From positions 1 to 28,389 of the forward strand of contig CADCWI010000056.1 of the NCBI GenBank assembly GCA_902806355.1: a stretch of 28,389 bases of DNA, in the 5' to 3' direction. Shown here piece after piece: positions 15,345 to 23,707 of the stretch. Within the stretch, counting starts at the first letter, position 1. Each line of letters begins with the position of its first letter. This DNA is from an uncultured Thermomicrobiales bacterium. GTDB lineage: Bacteria; Chloroflexota; Chloroflexia; Thermomicrobiales; UBA6265. The notes beneath the pieces are model-generated. The model had not been told where the DNA came from. It ran no database searches and saw only the letters and a list, made by a program, of their open reading frames with translations. A program made the translations under genes and the position numbers.

Positions 15345-17534
15345 TCAGCCGCCGGTAGGCGCCAGGACGGCCTTGTTGGCTGTGACCTTCGCGCCCGCGG
15401 CCGGCCCATACAGGCGGTCAACGTAATCGATCAGCATTCGCCGCGAGCTGAAGGCGGGCGCAATTGTCCGGATCGCCTCCTTTGCCAGGGCGATCCACGC
15501 GTGTGGCAACCCATCCGCCGAGCGGTTGTAATACAGCGGTACGATTTCGCGCTCCAGGATATCGTAGAAGACATTGGCCTCCTCGACATCCTTGTCGCTG
15601 CCCTCCTTCGTCGATGGCTGGATGCCCCACCCATTGGCGTTGCCTTCCTCCCAGCCTTCGATCCACCACCCATCGAGAATGCTGCAGTTCGGAACGCCAT
15701 TGGCGCCCGCTTTCATGCCGCTCGTACCGCTCGCTTCCAGGGGATAGATGGGATTGTTGAGCCAGACGTCAACCCCGGCGACGAGAAGACTCGCCAGTCC
15801 CATCTCGTAATCCTCGGCGAACGCAACCCGGCCCCCGAGCCGAGGATCCCTCGCCTTGGTATACACCTCCTGGATCAGACGCTTGCCCCCTTCATCGGCG
15901 GGATGGGCCTTTCCGGCGAACACAAGCTGCACCGGATGATCCGGGTTGTTGAGAATGCGAGCGAGCCTGTCCATGTCATTGAAGATCAGCGTGGCCCGCT
16001 TGTACGTGGCGAATCGACGGGCAAAGCCGAGTGTCATGACATTCGCGTTCTGAAACGGACCGGAGCTGAGCACTTGCCAGGCATCGAACTGCCCTTCCGC
16101 GTAGCGACGACGCGCTCGCTCGTCCATCTCGTCGATCAGCTCCTGTTTGGCGGTGAGGTGCGCGGTCCAGAACTCGTCGTCAGGAATGTTCAGCACCGTC
16201 TCCCAGACCTGCGGATTCTCCTGCCGCTCGCGCCAGTTACGGGGCAGGTATCGCTCGTAGAGGTTCCGCATCACCGGAGATATCCACGTCCGCAGGTGAA
16301 CGCCGTTGGTGATCGATATGATCGGCGTCTTCTCGGCCGGGAGATCGGGCCAGAGATCCGCCCACATGTCCCGCGACACCTCACCGTGCTTCTCACTGAC
16401 ACCGTTGACATGGCCCGCCAGGCGAAGCGACAAGGCCGTGAAGTTGAAGCCTTGATGCGCCGCACCATGAGTGCCAAGTGCCAGAAAATTCGCCCGGTCC
16501 AGCCCCAACGAGGGCCAGTAATTGCTGAAGTACCGGTCCATCATCTCGGGTGGGAAGATGTCGTGACCGGCCGGAACCGGGGTATGCGTGGTGAAGATGG
16601 TCGAGGCGCGGACGCGTTCAGCCGCCTTGGCGAAATCGTCACCGGAGGCGACGTGCTCCCGAACGCGTTCGAGCAGAAGAAGCGCGGCATGACCCTCGTT
16701 GGCATGCCAGTAAGCCGGATCGATGCCGAGCGCGCGGAGCAGCCGGACGCCACCGATGCCGAGCACGATCTCCTGCCGTAGCCGGTGCTCGGTATCTCCT
16801 CCGTACAGGCGCGACGAGAGCTCCCGTGTCCATTCCGGGTTGCCTTCTACGTCCGAATCAAGGAGATAGATCGGCACCCGCCCGACCTGGACCTGCCACA
16901 CTGCAAGCCGCAGGGGACCACTGCCGTCTTCGAGATCGACTTCGATCAGGACTGGACGCCCAGCATCGTCGAAGACCTGCGTCGTTGGCTCGGCGTGCGG
17001 GTCGAGTTTAGCGGCGACATCATGCTGCCATCCGGAGGAGTCGATCCGCTGGCGAAGATACCCCTGCCGGTACAGGAGCGATATTCCCACCAATGGCAAG
17101 CCCATGTCACTGGCTTCCTTGGTGTGGTCACCCGCAAGCACCCCGAGACCGCCGGAATAGATCGGAAGTGCCCGGTGAAGCCCGAACTCGGCCGAGAAGT
17201 AGGCAAGCGTCTTGCCGACGAGGTCCGGGCGGTTCTTCGCCAACCATGTCTCGCCTGCGCTCTGGTTGATCATGGCATCGAAGGCTGCGACAACCTTGTC
17301 GTAGTCGGCAAGGAACGCGTCGTTCTCGGCCGCCCGTTCGAGCCTTTCCCACTCAATCCGGTGCAGGAACAGGACGGGGTTCTGCTCGACGACCTGCCAT
17401 AACACCGGATGGAGCTCAGCAAAAAGCTGGCGTGCCGGTTTGCTCCAGGTCCACCACAGGTTGTAAGCGAGATCGTTGAGCCGCGCGATTCGCTCGGGCA
17501 GCTCTACCTTCTCGACGGCGGCGGTCGGTGTCAT
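15345..17534 (-). CDS. glgP: Glycogen/alpha-glucan phosphorylase (GT35)
   Basis: A 729-aa phosphorylase that cleaves terminal alpha-1,4-glucose with phosphate to give glucose-1-phosphate. An N-terminal domain (LARLNDLAYNLWWTWSKPARQLF and the following ~100 residues) is the DUF3417-type region of the short TIGR02094 branch. Then come AYFSAEFGLH, WHANEGHAALLLLERV, TTHTPVPAGHD and, near the end, the pyridoxal-phosphate site EASGTSGMKAG with the lysine at Lys608. It is shorter than E. coli GlgP, as usual for this branch. I chose ATG 17534 over a GTG at 17585, as GGGAG lies upstream and the conserved part starts soon after. It is on the same strand as and 56 bp ahead of rfbA, so likely co-transcribed; its product is the RfbA substrate. 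Confidence 0.94.
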   Translation of the reverse strand: MTPTAAVEKVELPERIARLNDLAYNLWWTWSKPARQLFAELHPVLWQVVEQNPVLFLHRIEWERLERAAENDAFLADYDKVVAAFDAMINQSAGETWLAKNRPDLVGKTLAYFSAEFGLHRALPIYSGGLGVLAGDHTKEASDMGLPLVGISLLYRQGYLRQRIDSSGWQHDVAAKLDPHAEPTTQVFDDAGRPVLIEVDLEDGSGPLRLAVWQVQVGRVPIYLLDSDVEGNPEWTRELSSRLYGGDTEHRLRQEIVLGIGGVRLLRALGIDPAYWHANEGHAALLLLERVREHVASGDDFAKAAERVRASTIFTTHTPVPAGHDIFPPEMMDRYFSNYWPSLGLDRANFLALGTHGAAHQGFNFTALSLRLAGHVNGVSEKHGEVSRDMWADLWPDLPAEKTPIISITNGVHLRTWISPVMRNLYERYLPRNWRERQENPQVWETVLNIPDDEFWTAHLTAKQELIDEMDERARRRYAEGQFDAWQVLSSGPFQNANVMTLGFARRFATYKRATLIFNDMDRLARILNNPDHPVQLVFAGKAHPADEGGKRLIQEVYTKARDPRLGGRVAFAEDYEMGLASLLVAGVDVWLNNPIYPLEASGTSGMKAGANGVPNCSILDGWWIEGWEEGNANGWGIQPSTKEGSDKDVEEANVFYDILEREIVPLYYNRSADGLPHAWIALAKEAIRTIAPAFSSRRMLIDYVDRLYGPAAGAKVTANKAVLAPTGG

Positions 17535-18010
17535 CGAATGGTCGTCTCCCCAATCAGCGGTAATATGAGCCCTCTGCACGGGCACTTTTCCTGTTTTGAT
17601 CGATCTCTGGACCTACACAGCCAGAAGGACGGAAGTCGCGGCGACATCGCCCGCTCGAATGCCAAGCCAGGCAGCGTGGACACACTTTCAGCGCATGCCC
17701 CAGAGCAACACCGCGACGACACGCGTCACACCTCGTGTCATGTCCCGGTGAACACCTCTCCCGGCGTGCCGGGCAACGCTCGACGCTTTGCCGGGCCGTC
17801 ACAGATGCCGGGCGCCGCCGTAGTATCCACCATCCCTTTCGGCGCCCGCAATCACCATCCGGATCATGTGCGACTATACATGCTCGTGCCGACAGGCGTG
17901 ATGGTTCGAGAAGGTGGGATGCGGAGCAGCCATGTATTCCGACGCCTGGGCGAGCAAACGGCAAGCCACGTGCGGTCGCGCTTTCAATGGACAATCATAA
18001 TTGGGCCACG
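17535..18010. other. Divergent intergenic region between glgP and a glycosyltransferase gene
   Basis: About 476 bp with no convincing coding frame. The open frame running back from the plus-strand transferase to 17735 is rich in Arg/Ser/Pro/His without motifs and looks non-coding. A GACACG/CGTGTC pair (17718-17723 and 17734-17739) is a short inverted repeat. A CATAAT at 17996-18001 on the plus strand could be a -10 just ahead of the ATG at 18011. No clear -35/-10 pair for glgP was found. Confidence 0.4.
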
Positions 18011-19594
18011 ATGCGAACACAGACGCCCCGGATGAGCAGGAGACCAGGCACAAGCCGTCCGGACGCCCAGGCAGGGGTAGACGCCTGGAGCGAAGGAGAG
18101 TCACCACCGCGCCCTGAGCAGCGCTCGCTGCAGTCGACCGCGCGAGCGCCGGGGACGCGCGCCCGGAGATGGCTCGCCGGTCCCGGGCTGCCCTGCATCA
18201 TCATGGTGCTCGTCGCACTCTCGTTCGCGTTGGTCTATCCGCTCCTCCCCTATCACGACCGATTGACCGATCAGGGCAAGATCGTCTCCTATCATCCCCT
18301 TGCCTTTGTCGGCTTCGTTGGGGGCATCGGTATCTTCGCGGCATCGTACGCCCGGATGCTGAGCATTGCCCGGGCGACGTCACTCAGCCACTTTCGATGG
18401 CCGATCACCCTGACGACAACCGCTCTTCTCCTCGCCTTTACGATGATGTACCCAACCAACGCGATCGACGTCTTCATCTATGCCGCGCGATCGCACCTGC
18501 TCACCACGTACATCGAAAATCCGAATCGCGTGATGCCGCTGGACTTCTGGGACATCGATCCGTTCGTCCGCTTCTCTTCCAAACAATGGGCCGACAACGT
18601 CTCACCGTACGGACCGCTATGGAACCTGATCGCCGCCCCTGTTACCGCCTTCGACGGTGACCGTATCCTCGCGGCGGTACTCGGCTTCAAGCTGATCAAC
18701 ATCGTGGCGCTGGTCGCGATCGGTGGCTTCATCTACCACACCATGCTGGTTCGCGCACCCCATCGTGCGCTTGCGGCCGCATTGCTCTGGACGTGGAACC
18801 CATTGGTGCTGTGGGAAGGTGTAGGCAACGCGCACAATGATGTGATCATGATGCTGCCGATCGCGGCGGCACTGTGGGCCTGGGAGTCGGGTCGTACCCG
18901 TTGGGTGCTGCCCCTGATCGTGACGTCGATTCTGATCAAGTACGTCGCGATCGTGATCGCTCCGGTCGTTCTCGTTGCCTGCCTGCGACGGGAAACGACC
19001 GCCCGGGGTCGCGTGCAGCTGCTCGGCATTGCGCTGATCTGGACGTCGCTGCTCGCGCTCATCAGCCTGTACCCGTTTTTCGATGTCGGGGCACTATGGT
19101 TGAGCATCCAGGACCAGGGCGCACGATTCTCGGGCTCGATTGGCTACCTGATCGTCCGGGGAGGCAGGCGACTCGGCGGCGGGGAACAGCTAACCGATGT
19201 GGTCCAGGAACTAGGCTTTGTGCTCGCCACGGGCGCGATGGTCATCGGCGCCATCGCCTGCTGGGTCGATCCACGCCGCCTGCCCCATGCGACGCTGGCG
19301 ATCATGACCGTCTTCCTGCTCTTTGGCACGATGACCTTCCGCCCTTGGTATGTGATTTGGATCGTCGCGCTCGCGGCGTTCACGGTCTCCCGTGGCGCGT
19401 GCGTCCGGTCGGTCGTCTGGTCACTCACGGCGTTGCTGGGTTATGGGCACTACGTTTGGGTGCGGCGGATCTGGCCGGTCGAGCAGCTCGACTGGTTGTG
19501 GTTCGAGGTAGCCGGGGTCCTGATCACCCTTGGCCCGATAGTAGTCTTGAGTCTCGGAGCGATCTGGAGGTGGTGTCGCCACCGAATATCGTAA
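18011..19594 (+). CDS. Polytopic membrane glycosyltransferase, GT87/mannosyltransferase-like
   Basis: A protein of about 527 aa with many hydrophobic spans from residue ~60 to the end. The outer loop after the early spans has the pattern YPTNAIDVFIYAARSHLL, then SPYGPLWNLI, which matches GT-C enzymes of the DUF2029/GT87 and MptA/B type that use polyprenyl-phosphate mannose; further on, WTWNPLVLWEGVGNAHNDVIMM and FRPWYVIWIVALAA are seen. The role would be adding sugars to a lipid or polymer outside the membrane. The start is uncertain: ATG codons at 17987, 18011 and 18032 lack a Shine-Dalgarno, and CATAAT 10 bp before 18011 hints at a short leader. It is divergent from glgP and convergent with the liv operon, whose last gene ends 50 bp away. 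Family call is by motif, the exact family uncertain. Confidence 0.78.
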   Translation: MRTQTPRMSRRPGTSRPDAQAGVDAWSEGESPPRPEQRSLQSTARAPGTRARRWLAGPGLPCIIMVLVALSFALVYPLLPYHDRLTDQGKIVSYHPLAFVGFVGGIGIFAASYARMLSIARATSLSHFRWPITLTTTALLLAFTMMYPTNAIDVFIYAARSHLLTTYIENPNRVMPLDFWDIDPFVRFSSKQWADNVSPYGPLWNLIAAPVTAFDGDRILAAVLGFKLINIVALVAIGGFIYHTMLVRAPHRALAAALLWTWNPLVLWEGVGNAHNDVIMMLPIAAALWAWESGRTRWVLPLIVTSILIKYVAIVIAPVVLVACLRRETTARGRVQLLGIALIWTSLLALISLYPFFDVGALWLSIQDQGARFSGSIGYLIVRGGRRLGGGEQLTDVVQELGFVLATGAMVIGAIACWVDPRRLPHATLAIMTVFLLFGTMTFRPWYVIWIVALAAFTVSRGACVRSVVWSLTALLGYGHYVWVRRIWPVEQLDWLWFEVAGVLITLGPIVVLSLGAIWRWCRHRIS

Positions 19595-19643
19595 GCCAAC
19601 GGGACTTGGCCAAAATCGATGGTCCGAAAGGCCAATCGGTCGA

Positions 19644-20375
19644 TTACGCCTCGCCCAGATACGCCTTCCGGACCATCTCGTTGCTCATCAATGCCTTGGC
19701 GTCGTCCGCCAGCAGGATCGTTCCCGTCTGCATCACGTAGCCGCGCTGGGCAATCGCCAGGGCCATTAGCGCATTCTGCTCCACGAGCAGCACCGTTGTG
19801 CCCTGCGCGTTGATGTCCTGGACGATCGAAAAGATCTGCTCAACGAGGATAGGCGCCAGTCCCATCGATGGCTCGTCGAGAAGGAGCAGCATCGGCTGCG
19901 CCATGAGCGCCCTTCCGATCGCCAGCATCTGCTGCTCGCCACCGGAGAGCGTTCCGGCCTTCTGGCCGATGCGCTCCTTGAGTCGTGGGAAGAGATCGAA
20001 CACCCGGTTGAGATCGTTCTGATCGACCCGCTTGTTGACGAACGCGCCCATGTGCAGGTTCTCGAGGACGGACATCCGCGGGAATACCCGCCGCCCTTCG
20101 GGAGACTGCGCCACCTTAAGCTCCGATACTTTGTGCGCGGGCATGCCGCTGATTCGCGACCCGCGCAGCAGGACCTCGCCGGTCCGGGGCGAAAGCAGGC
20201 CCGAAATCGTCTTCAGCGTCGTGCTCTTACCTGCGCCATTGGACCCGATCAGCGTGACGATCTCCCCCTCGCCCACGGTGACGGATATGCCCTTCAGCGC
20301 ATGGATATGCCCATAGTACGTGTGAACGTCCCTGAGCTCGAGCATGTTTGCGGTTTGCATCCGTTGATCTTTCAC
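19644..20375 (-). CDS. livF: Branched-chain amino acid ABC transporter ATP-binding protein LivF
   Basis: A 243-aa ATPase. Walker A GSNGAGKS is at about residues 44-51, the signature LSGGEQQM near 142, Walker B LLLLDEPSMGLAP with the LivF-type proline, and a typical N-terminus VHTYYGHIHALKGIS plus AQSPEGRRVFPRMSVLENL. It pairs with LivG to power uptake through LivH/LivM. It is the last gene of the operon. The GTG at 20375 overlaps the livG stop as GTGA, a coupling arrangement; an ATG at 20360 that drops five residues is the alternative, with AGGTG a little far upstream. It ends 49 bp before the convergent glycosyltransferase; a TTGGCC/GGCCAA pair there is too loose to call a terminator. Confidence 0.94.
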   Translation of the reverse strand: MKDQRMQTANMLELRDVHTYYGHIHALKGISVTVGEGEIVTLIGSNGAGKSTTLKTISGLLSPRTGEVLLRGSRISGMPAHKVSELKVAQSPEGRRVFPRMSVLENLHMGAFVNKRVDQNDLNRVFDLFPRLKERIGQKAGTLSGGEQQMLAIGRALMAQPMLLLLDEPSMGLAPILVEQIFSIVQDINAQGTTVLLVEQNALMALAIAQRGYVMQTGTILLADDAKALMSNEMVRKAYLGEA

Positions 20376-21343
20376 CTGGAACGTGGGTCTCCGTTCGATG
20401 GCCGGATACCATCCGAGGAATGGGATGTAGTCGGAATCGTAACGGACGTCTCCGCGCTGTCTGCGTGTTCCCGCCTCGCTTCGAAGTTGGCCGCGAGTTC
20501 CGCTGCGCCTTTCCCGAGATATGCCTCGATCACCTCGGGGGTTGCTCGAACCTCCGCTGGCGAGCCGTCGGCAATCTTCACCCCGTGATCGAGCACGGCC
20601 ACCTGGTCGGAGATACCCATCACGACCTTCATGTCATGCTCGATCAGGAGTATGGTCAGGTCGAGATCGTGACGCATCCGGTCGATGAACTTCGTCATCG
20701 CGCCAGTCTCCTGCGGATTCATCCCGGCGGTCGGCTCGTCGAGCAACAAGAGCCGCGGCCTGCTGGCGAGCGCTCTCGCGACCTCGAGCCGGCGCTGGTC
20801 ACCATACGACAGGTTCTTGGCGGTCGCCTGGGCCTGGCGGCTCAATCCCACGTAATCGAGCAGGGAATACGCACTCTCGCGTGCCTCCCGCTCCTCGTTC
20901 TGCACACTGGATGTCCGAAGGATCGCGCCCAGAGCACCGGTCTTCATCCGGCTGTGCATCCCGATGAGAACGTTCTCGATCACGGTCATGTTCGCAAACA
21001 GCCGGATGTTCTGGAACGTCCGCGCGATCCCGAGTGATGTGACCTGATCCGGCCGAAGCGATGAACCCCCGAATCCCTTGCCGCCGAAGATCGGCCGGCC
21101 GTCGAACGAGATCGTGCCGTCGGTTGGGCGGTATATCCCGGCGATCATGTTGAAGAAGGTGGTCTTGCCGGCACCGTTGGGACCAATAACGCTCGTGATG
21201 CTGCCGCGCCCGATCGACATGTTGACCGAATCGACCGCCACGAGGCCGCCGAAACGCTTGGTCACTCCCGCCGCTTCCAGGATCGCTTCCCGAGCCGTCG
21301 AATCCGATGAAGCAGTCGCGTTTGGTATCGCCTGTGCAGTCAT
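20372..21343 (-). CDS. livG: Branched-chain amino acid ABC transporter ATP-binding protein LivG
   Basis: A 323-aa ATPase with Walker A GPNGAGKT at about 54-61, TFQNIRLFANMTVIENVLIG, the signature LSYGDQRRLEVARAL and Walker B RLLLLDEPTAGMNP, all LivG hallmarks. The C-terminal tail of the family (ADGSPAEVRATPEVIEAYLG) is present, followed by about 45 extra polar residues (Ser/Thr/Arg-rich) not usual in LivG. The start is 2 bp after livM, so coupled, and the stop overlaps livF. The N-terminus has some 20 residues before the conserved strand. Confidence 0.94.
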   Translation of the reverse strand: MTAQAIPNATASSDSTAREAILEAAGVTKRFGGLVAVDSVNMSIGRGSITSVIGPNGAGKTTFFNMIAGIYRPTDGTISFDGRPIFGGKGFGGSSLRPDQVTSLGIARTFQNIRLFANMTVIENVLIGMHSRMKTGALGAILRTSSVQNEEREARESAYSLLDYVGLSRQAQATAKNLSYGDQRRLEVARALASRPRLLLLDEPTAGMNPQETGAMTKFIDRMRHDLDLTILLIEHDMKVVMGISDQVAVLDHGVKIADGSPAEVRATPEVIEAYLGKGAAELAANFEARREHADSAETSVTIPTTSHSSDGIRPSNGDPRSR

Positions 21344-21345
21344 GG

Positions 21346-22575
21346 TTAGGCTCGCTCTCCCACTAGCTGACCTTCACCGTGGCGAACCTCATACAACTCG
21401 TCGCCGTCGTCCGCGGACGGGCCGTCACTATCGTCCCCGGACATTTCTGCCGCTCGTCGCTGGGACGGAAACAGTCCGCCCGGACGGAGGATCATGATCA
21501 GCACCAGCGCCAGCCCGAAGATCAGGAACCGGTCGGAGGTGACGCTGTGCTTCACCATCGCGTCACCCAGCCAGGCAATCGGTTCCCAGGTGATCCGCTC
21601 ACCCAGCCAGTGCAAGGGGGTGTTCAGGGCGTCGGCGAGGATCCGGTCGAAGCTACCGATGATCAGGGCGCCGATGATCACGCCGTAGATGTTGCCGATG
21701 CCGCCTAGGATCACCATCGCCAGGATGATGATCGAGACCGAGAACTGGAACTGGTCCGGATAGACGACGCGGACGTAACCGGCGTAGACCGATCCGGCAA
21801 AGCCGGAAAACGACGCGCCAAGGGCGAATGCCCAGAGCTTGGTCTGGACGGTATTGATGCCCATGCTGGCGGCCGCGATCTCGTCTTCCCGGATCGCCTG
21901 CCAGGCCCGGCCGAGCCGGGAATCATAGAGCCGGGTAATCATGAACAGCGAGATCAGGCCGACGACCAGGATCAGCCAGAACCAGTTCCACTGATCGGTG
22001 GTCGCGAATGAGATCTCCCGGCCGCCCGGCAGCGGGATGGAGGGGGGCTTGGCGATCTGGCCGATTCCCTGTGGGCCACGGGTGATCGAGGTGGCATTCC
22101 TAAAGAAATCAGGCACGATCTCGCCAAAGCCAAGCGTCACGATCGCAAGGTAATCTCCCCGCAAACGCAACGTCGGCGCCCCAAGGATGACACCGAATAT
22201 GGCTGCGATGATCCACGAGATTGCCATCGCAGGCCAGAAACTCTGGAGGAACTCCGGGATCCAACCGTTGATCACGAACCATGAACTCGGGCTCGTCATG
22301 AACGCGTTCGCGTACGCCCCGATGACGAAGAACGCGACGTACCCGAGATCGAGAAGTCCCGCGTAGCCAACAACGATATTCAGTCCCACCGCCAGGATCA
22401 CGAAGACGAAGATCGGAATCCAGGACCCCAGCAGGTCGAGACCAAGCAGGGAATCGATCAGGGGATAGAGCGCTACCACCGCGGCGCCGATCAGGACCTT
22501 GTTGAGACGGCTCCGCTCTTCGCTTCTCCGATCAGTGAACCATTGTTGTGCGCGTGACGCATGCGTGGCCGCCAT
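21346..22575 (-). CDS. livM: Branched-chain amino acid ABC transporter permease LivM
   Basis: A 409-aa membrane permease with an N-terminal cytoplasmic stretch of about 25 residues and 8-10 hydrophobic spans. Family-typical segments are GLNIVVGYAGLLDLGYVAFFVIGAYANA, LRLRGDYLAIVTLGFGEIV, SRLGRAWQAIREDEIAAASMGINTVQTKLWAFALGASFSGFAG, and ILGGIGNIYGVIIGALIIG. The EAA-like loop AIREDEIAAASMGI contacts the ATPase. A polar acidic C-terminal tail (SGDDSDGPSADDGDE) is unusual. The ATG at 22575 follows GGGAGGAG at 7 bp. It forms the translocation pore with LivH. Confidence 0.95.
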   Translation of the reverse strand: MAATHASRAQQWFTDRRSEERSRLNKVLIGAAVVALYPLIDSLLGLDLLGSWIPIFVFVILAVGLNIVVGYAGLLDLGYVAFFVIGAYANAFMTSPSSWFVINGWIPEFLQSFWPAMAISWIIAAIFGVILGAPTLRLRGDYLAIVTLGFGEIVPDFFRNATSITRGPQGIGQIAKPPSIPLPGGREISFATTDQWNWFWLILVVGLISLFMITRLYDSRLGRAWQAIREDEIAAASMGINTVQTKLWAFALGASFSGFAGSVYAGYVRVVYPDQFQFSVSIIILAMVILGGIGNIYGVIIGALIIGSFDRILADALNTPLHWLGERITWEPIAWLGDAMVKHSVTSDRFLIFGLALVLIMILRPGGLFPSQRRAAEMSGDDSDGPSADDGDELYEVRHGEGQLVGERA

Positions 22576-22599
22576 TGTGAAACTCCTCCCGGTCCGTCG

Positions 22600-23607
22600 T
22601 CAGACCTTGTCCGGCGTCGCCTGCCCCAGAAGACCGGACGGTCGAAAGACCAGGACCAGGATGAGGATGCCGAAGATCAGGGAGTTGGTCCATTGACTGC
22701 CCCAGCCCCCAATGTAGCTTCCCATAAAACCATCGCTGAAGGACCAGATGATTCCGATCAGGAACCCGCCGACAACCGCCCCAGCGAGATTTCCGATGCC
22801 GCCAAGGACCGCCGCCGTGAATGCATAGAGACCGTACTGGAATCCCATTTGGAATCGTCCCGAGTTGTTGTAATAGAGCGCGACCATGCCCGCAGCCCCG
22901 GCGAGTGCACCACCGAGAACGAACGCGATTCCGATCGTACGGTTGATGTCGATGCCCATCAGGGCGGCGGCATCCCGGTCCTGAGCTGTTGCCCGCATCG
23001 CCGTCCCGATTCTGGTGCGGTAGACGAACCAGGACAGCAGCAGCAGCAGAGGGATGGTCACACCGATCACGAACAGGTCGAGCAGGCGTAGCCGCAGGGT
23101 CGAATCAGCGAACCAGTCCCGTAAGATCGGCCATTCCTGGAGGACGTTGTAGGTCCGATATTCGCGCGGAATCAGGGACGGTGCCGTAAACGGGTTGGAC
23201 CCTCTCCAGTAGATGGCGATGTTCTGCAGGATGAAGCTCATGCCGATTGCGGCGATCAGTGGCGCAAGCCTTGGCGCTGATCGCAGCCGTCGATAGGCGA
23301 GGCGATCGATACCCGCATTGAGCAACGCCGAGAAGACCATCGCCAGGAGCAGCGATAGCGCAAGCATGGAGACGATCAGGACGCCGGACGACTCGTCCGT
23401 CACCCCGGTCGCCAGTACGACCGTCGCCGCGAAAAAGGCGCCCATCATGAAGACTTCACCATGGGCAAAATTTATCAGCTCGATAATCCCGTAGACCAGC
23501 GTATACCCAAGCGCGATCAGCGCGATCAGCGATCCACTCGCCAGTCCGATGATCAAGTATTGAAAGAATTGCGTCCACTCGAAATCCACGGGCACGTTCC
23601 TGGTCAC
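22600..23607 (-). CDS. livH: Branched-chain amino acid ABC transporter permease LivH
   Basis: A 335-aa permease with LivH-type motifs: GLASGSLIALIALGYTLVYGIIELINFAHGEVFMMGAF near the start, FRTRIGTAMRATAQDRDAAALMGIDINRT-like coupling loop in the middle (here YRTRIGTAMRA), and AFTAAVLGGIGNLAGAVVGGFLIG near the end. About eight hydrophobic spans. The GTG at 23607 starts the frame; a GTG at 23595 with AGGA just upstream is an alternative that loses four residues. It follows livK after 100 bp that contain a strong stem-loop, and precedes livM by 24 bp. Confidence 0.94.
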   Translation of the reverse strand: MTRNVPVDFEWTQFFQYLIIGLASGSLIALIALGYTLVYGIIELINFAHGEVFMMGAFFAATVVLATGVTDESSGVLIVSMLALSLLLAMVFSALLNAGIDRLAYRRLRSAPRLAPLIAAIGMSFILQNIAIYWRGSNPFTAPSLIPREYRTYNVLQEWPILRDWFADSTLRLRLLDLFVIGVTIPLLLLLSWFVYRTRIGTAMRATAQDRDAAALMGIDINRTIGIAFVLGGALAGAAGMVALYYNNSGRFQMGFQYGLYAFTAAVLGGIGNLAGAVVGGFLIGIIWSFSDGFMGSYIGGWGSQWTNSLIFGILILVLVFRPSGLLGQATPDKV

Positions 23608-23656
23608 GGTTCTGGAAGCCGCAGCGGGCTTCAGCCACTTGTCGATGAGTACGTGA

Positions 23657-23697
23657 ACGTGAACCGGGCCGAGTGAAGTACTCGGCCCGGTTCACGT
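23657..23697 (-). other. Strong intercistronic stem-loop between livK and livH
   Basis: ACGTGAACCGGGCCGAGT (23657-23674) pairs perfectly with ACTCGGCCCGGTTCACGT (23680-23697) around a 5-nt loop, 10 bp after the livK stop. No T tract follows on the minus strand, so it is not a complete terminator. Such hairpins after binding-protein genes commonly stabilise the upstream message or cause partial termination, giving more binding protein than permease. The structure is seen; the role is inferred. Confidence 0.75.
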
Positions 23698-23707
23698 CGC
23701 TCTCCAG

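Noticed and set aside
15501..16781. Plus-strand open frame of 426 codons
   Set aside because: Antisense to glgP, whose PLP site and family motifs are unambiguous.
19595..19643. TTGGCC/GGCCAA pair as a terminator between convergent genes
   Set aside because: Six-base arms around an 18-nt loop and no T tract.
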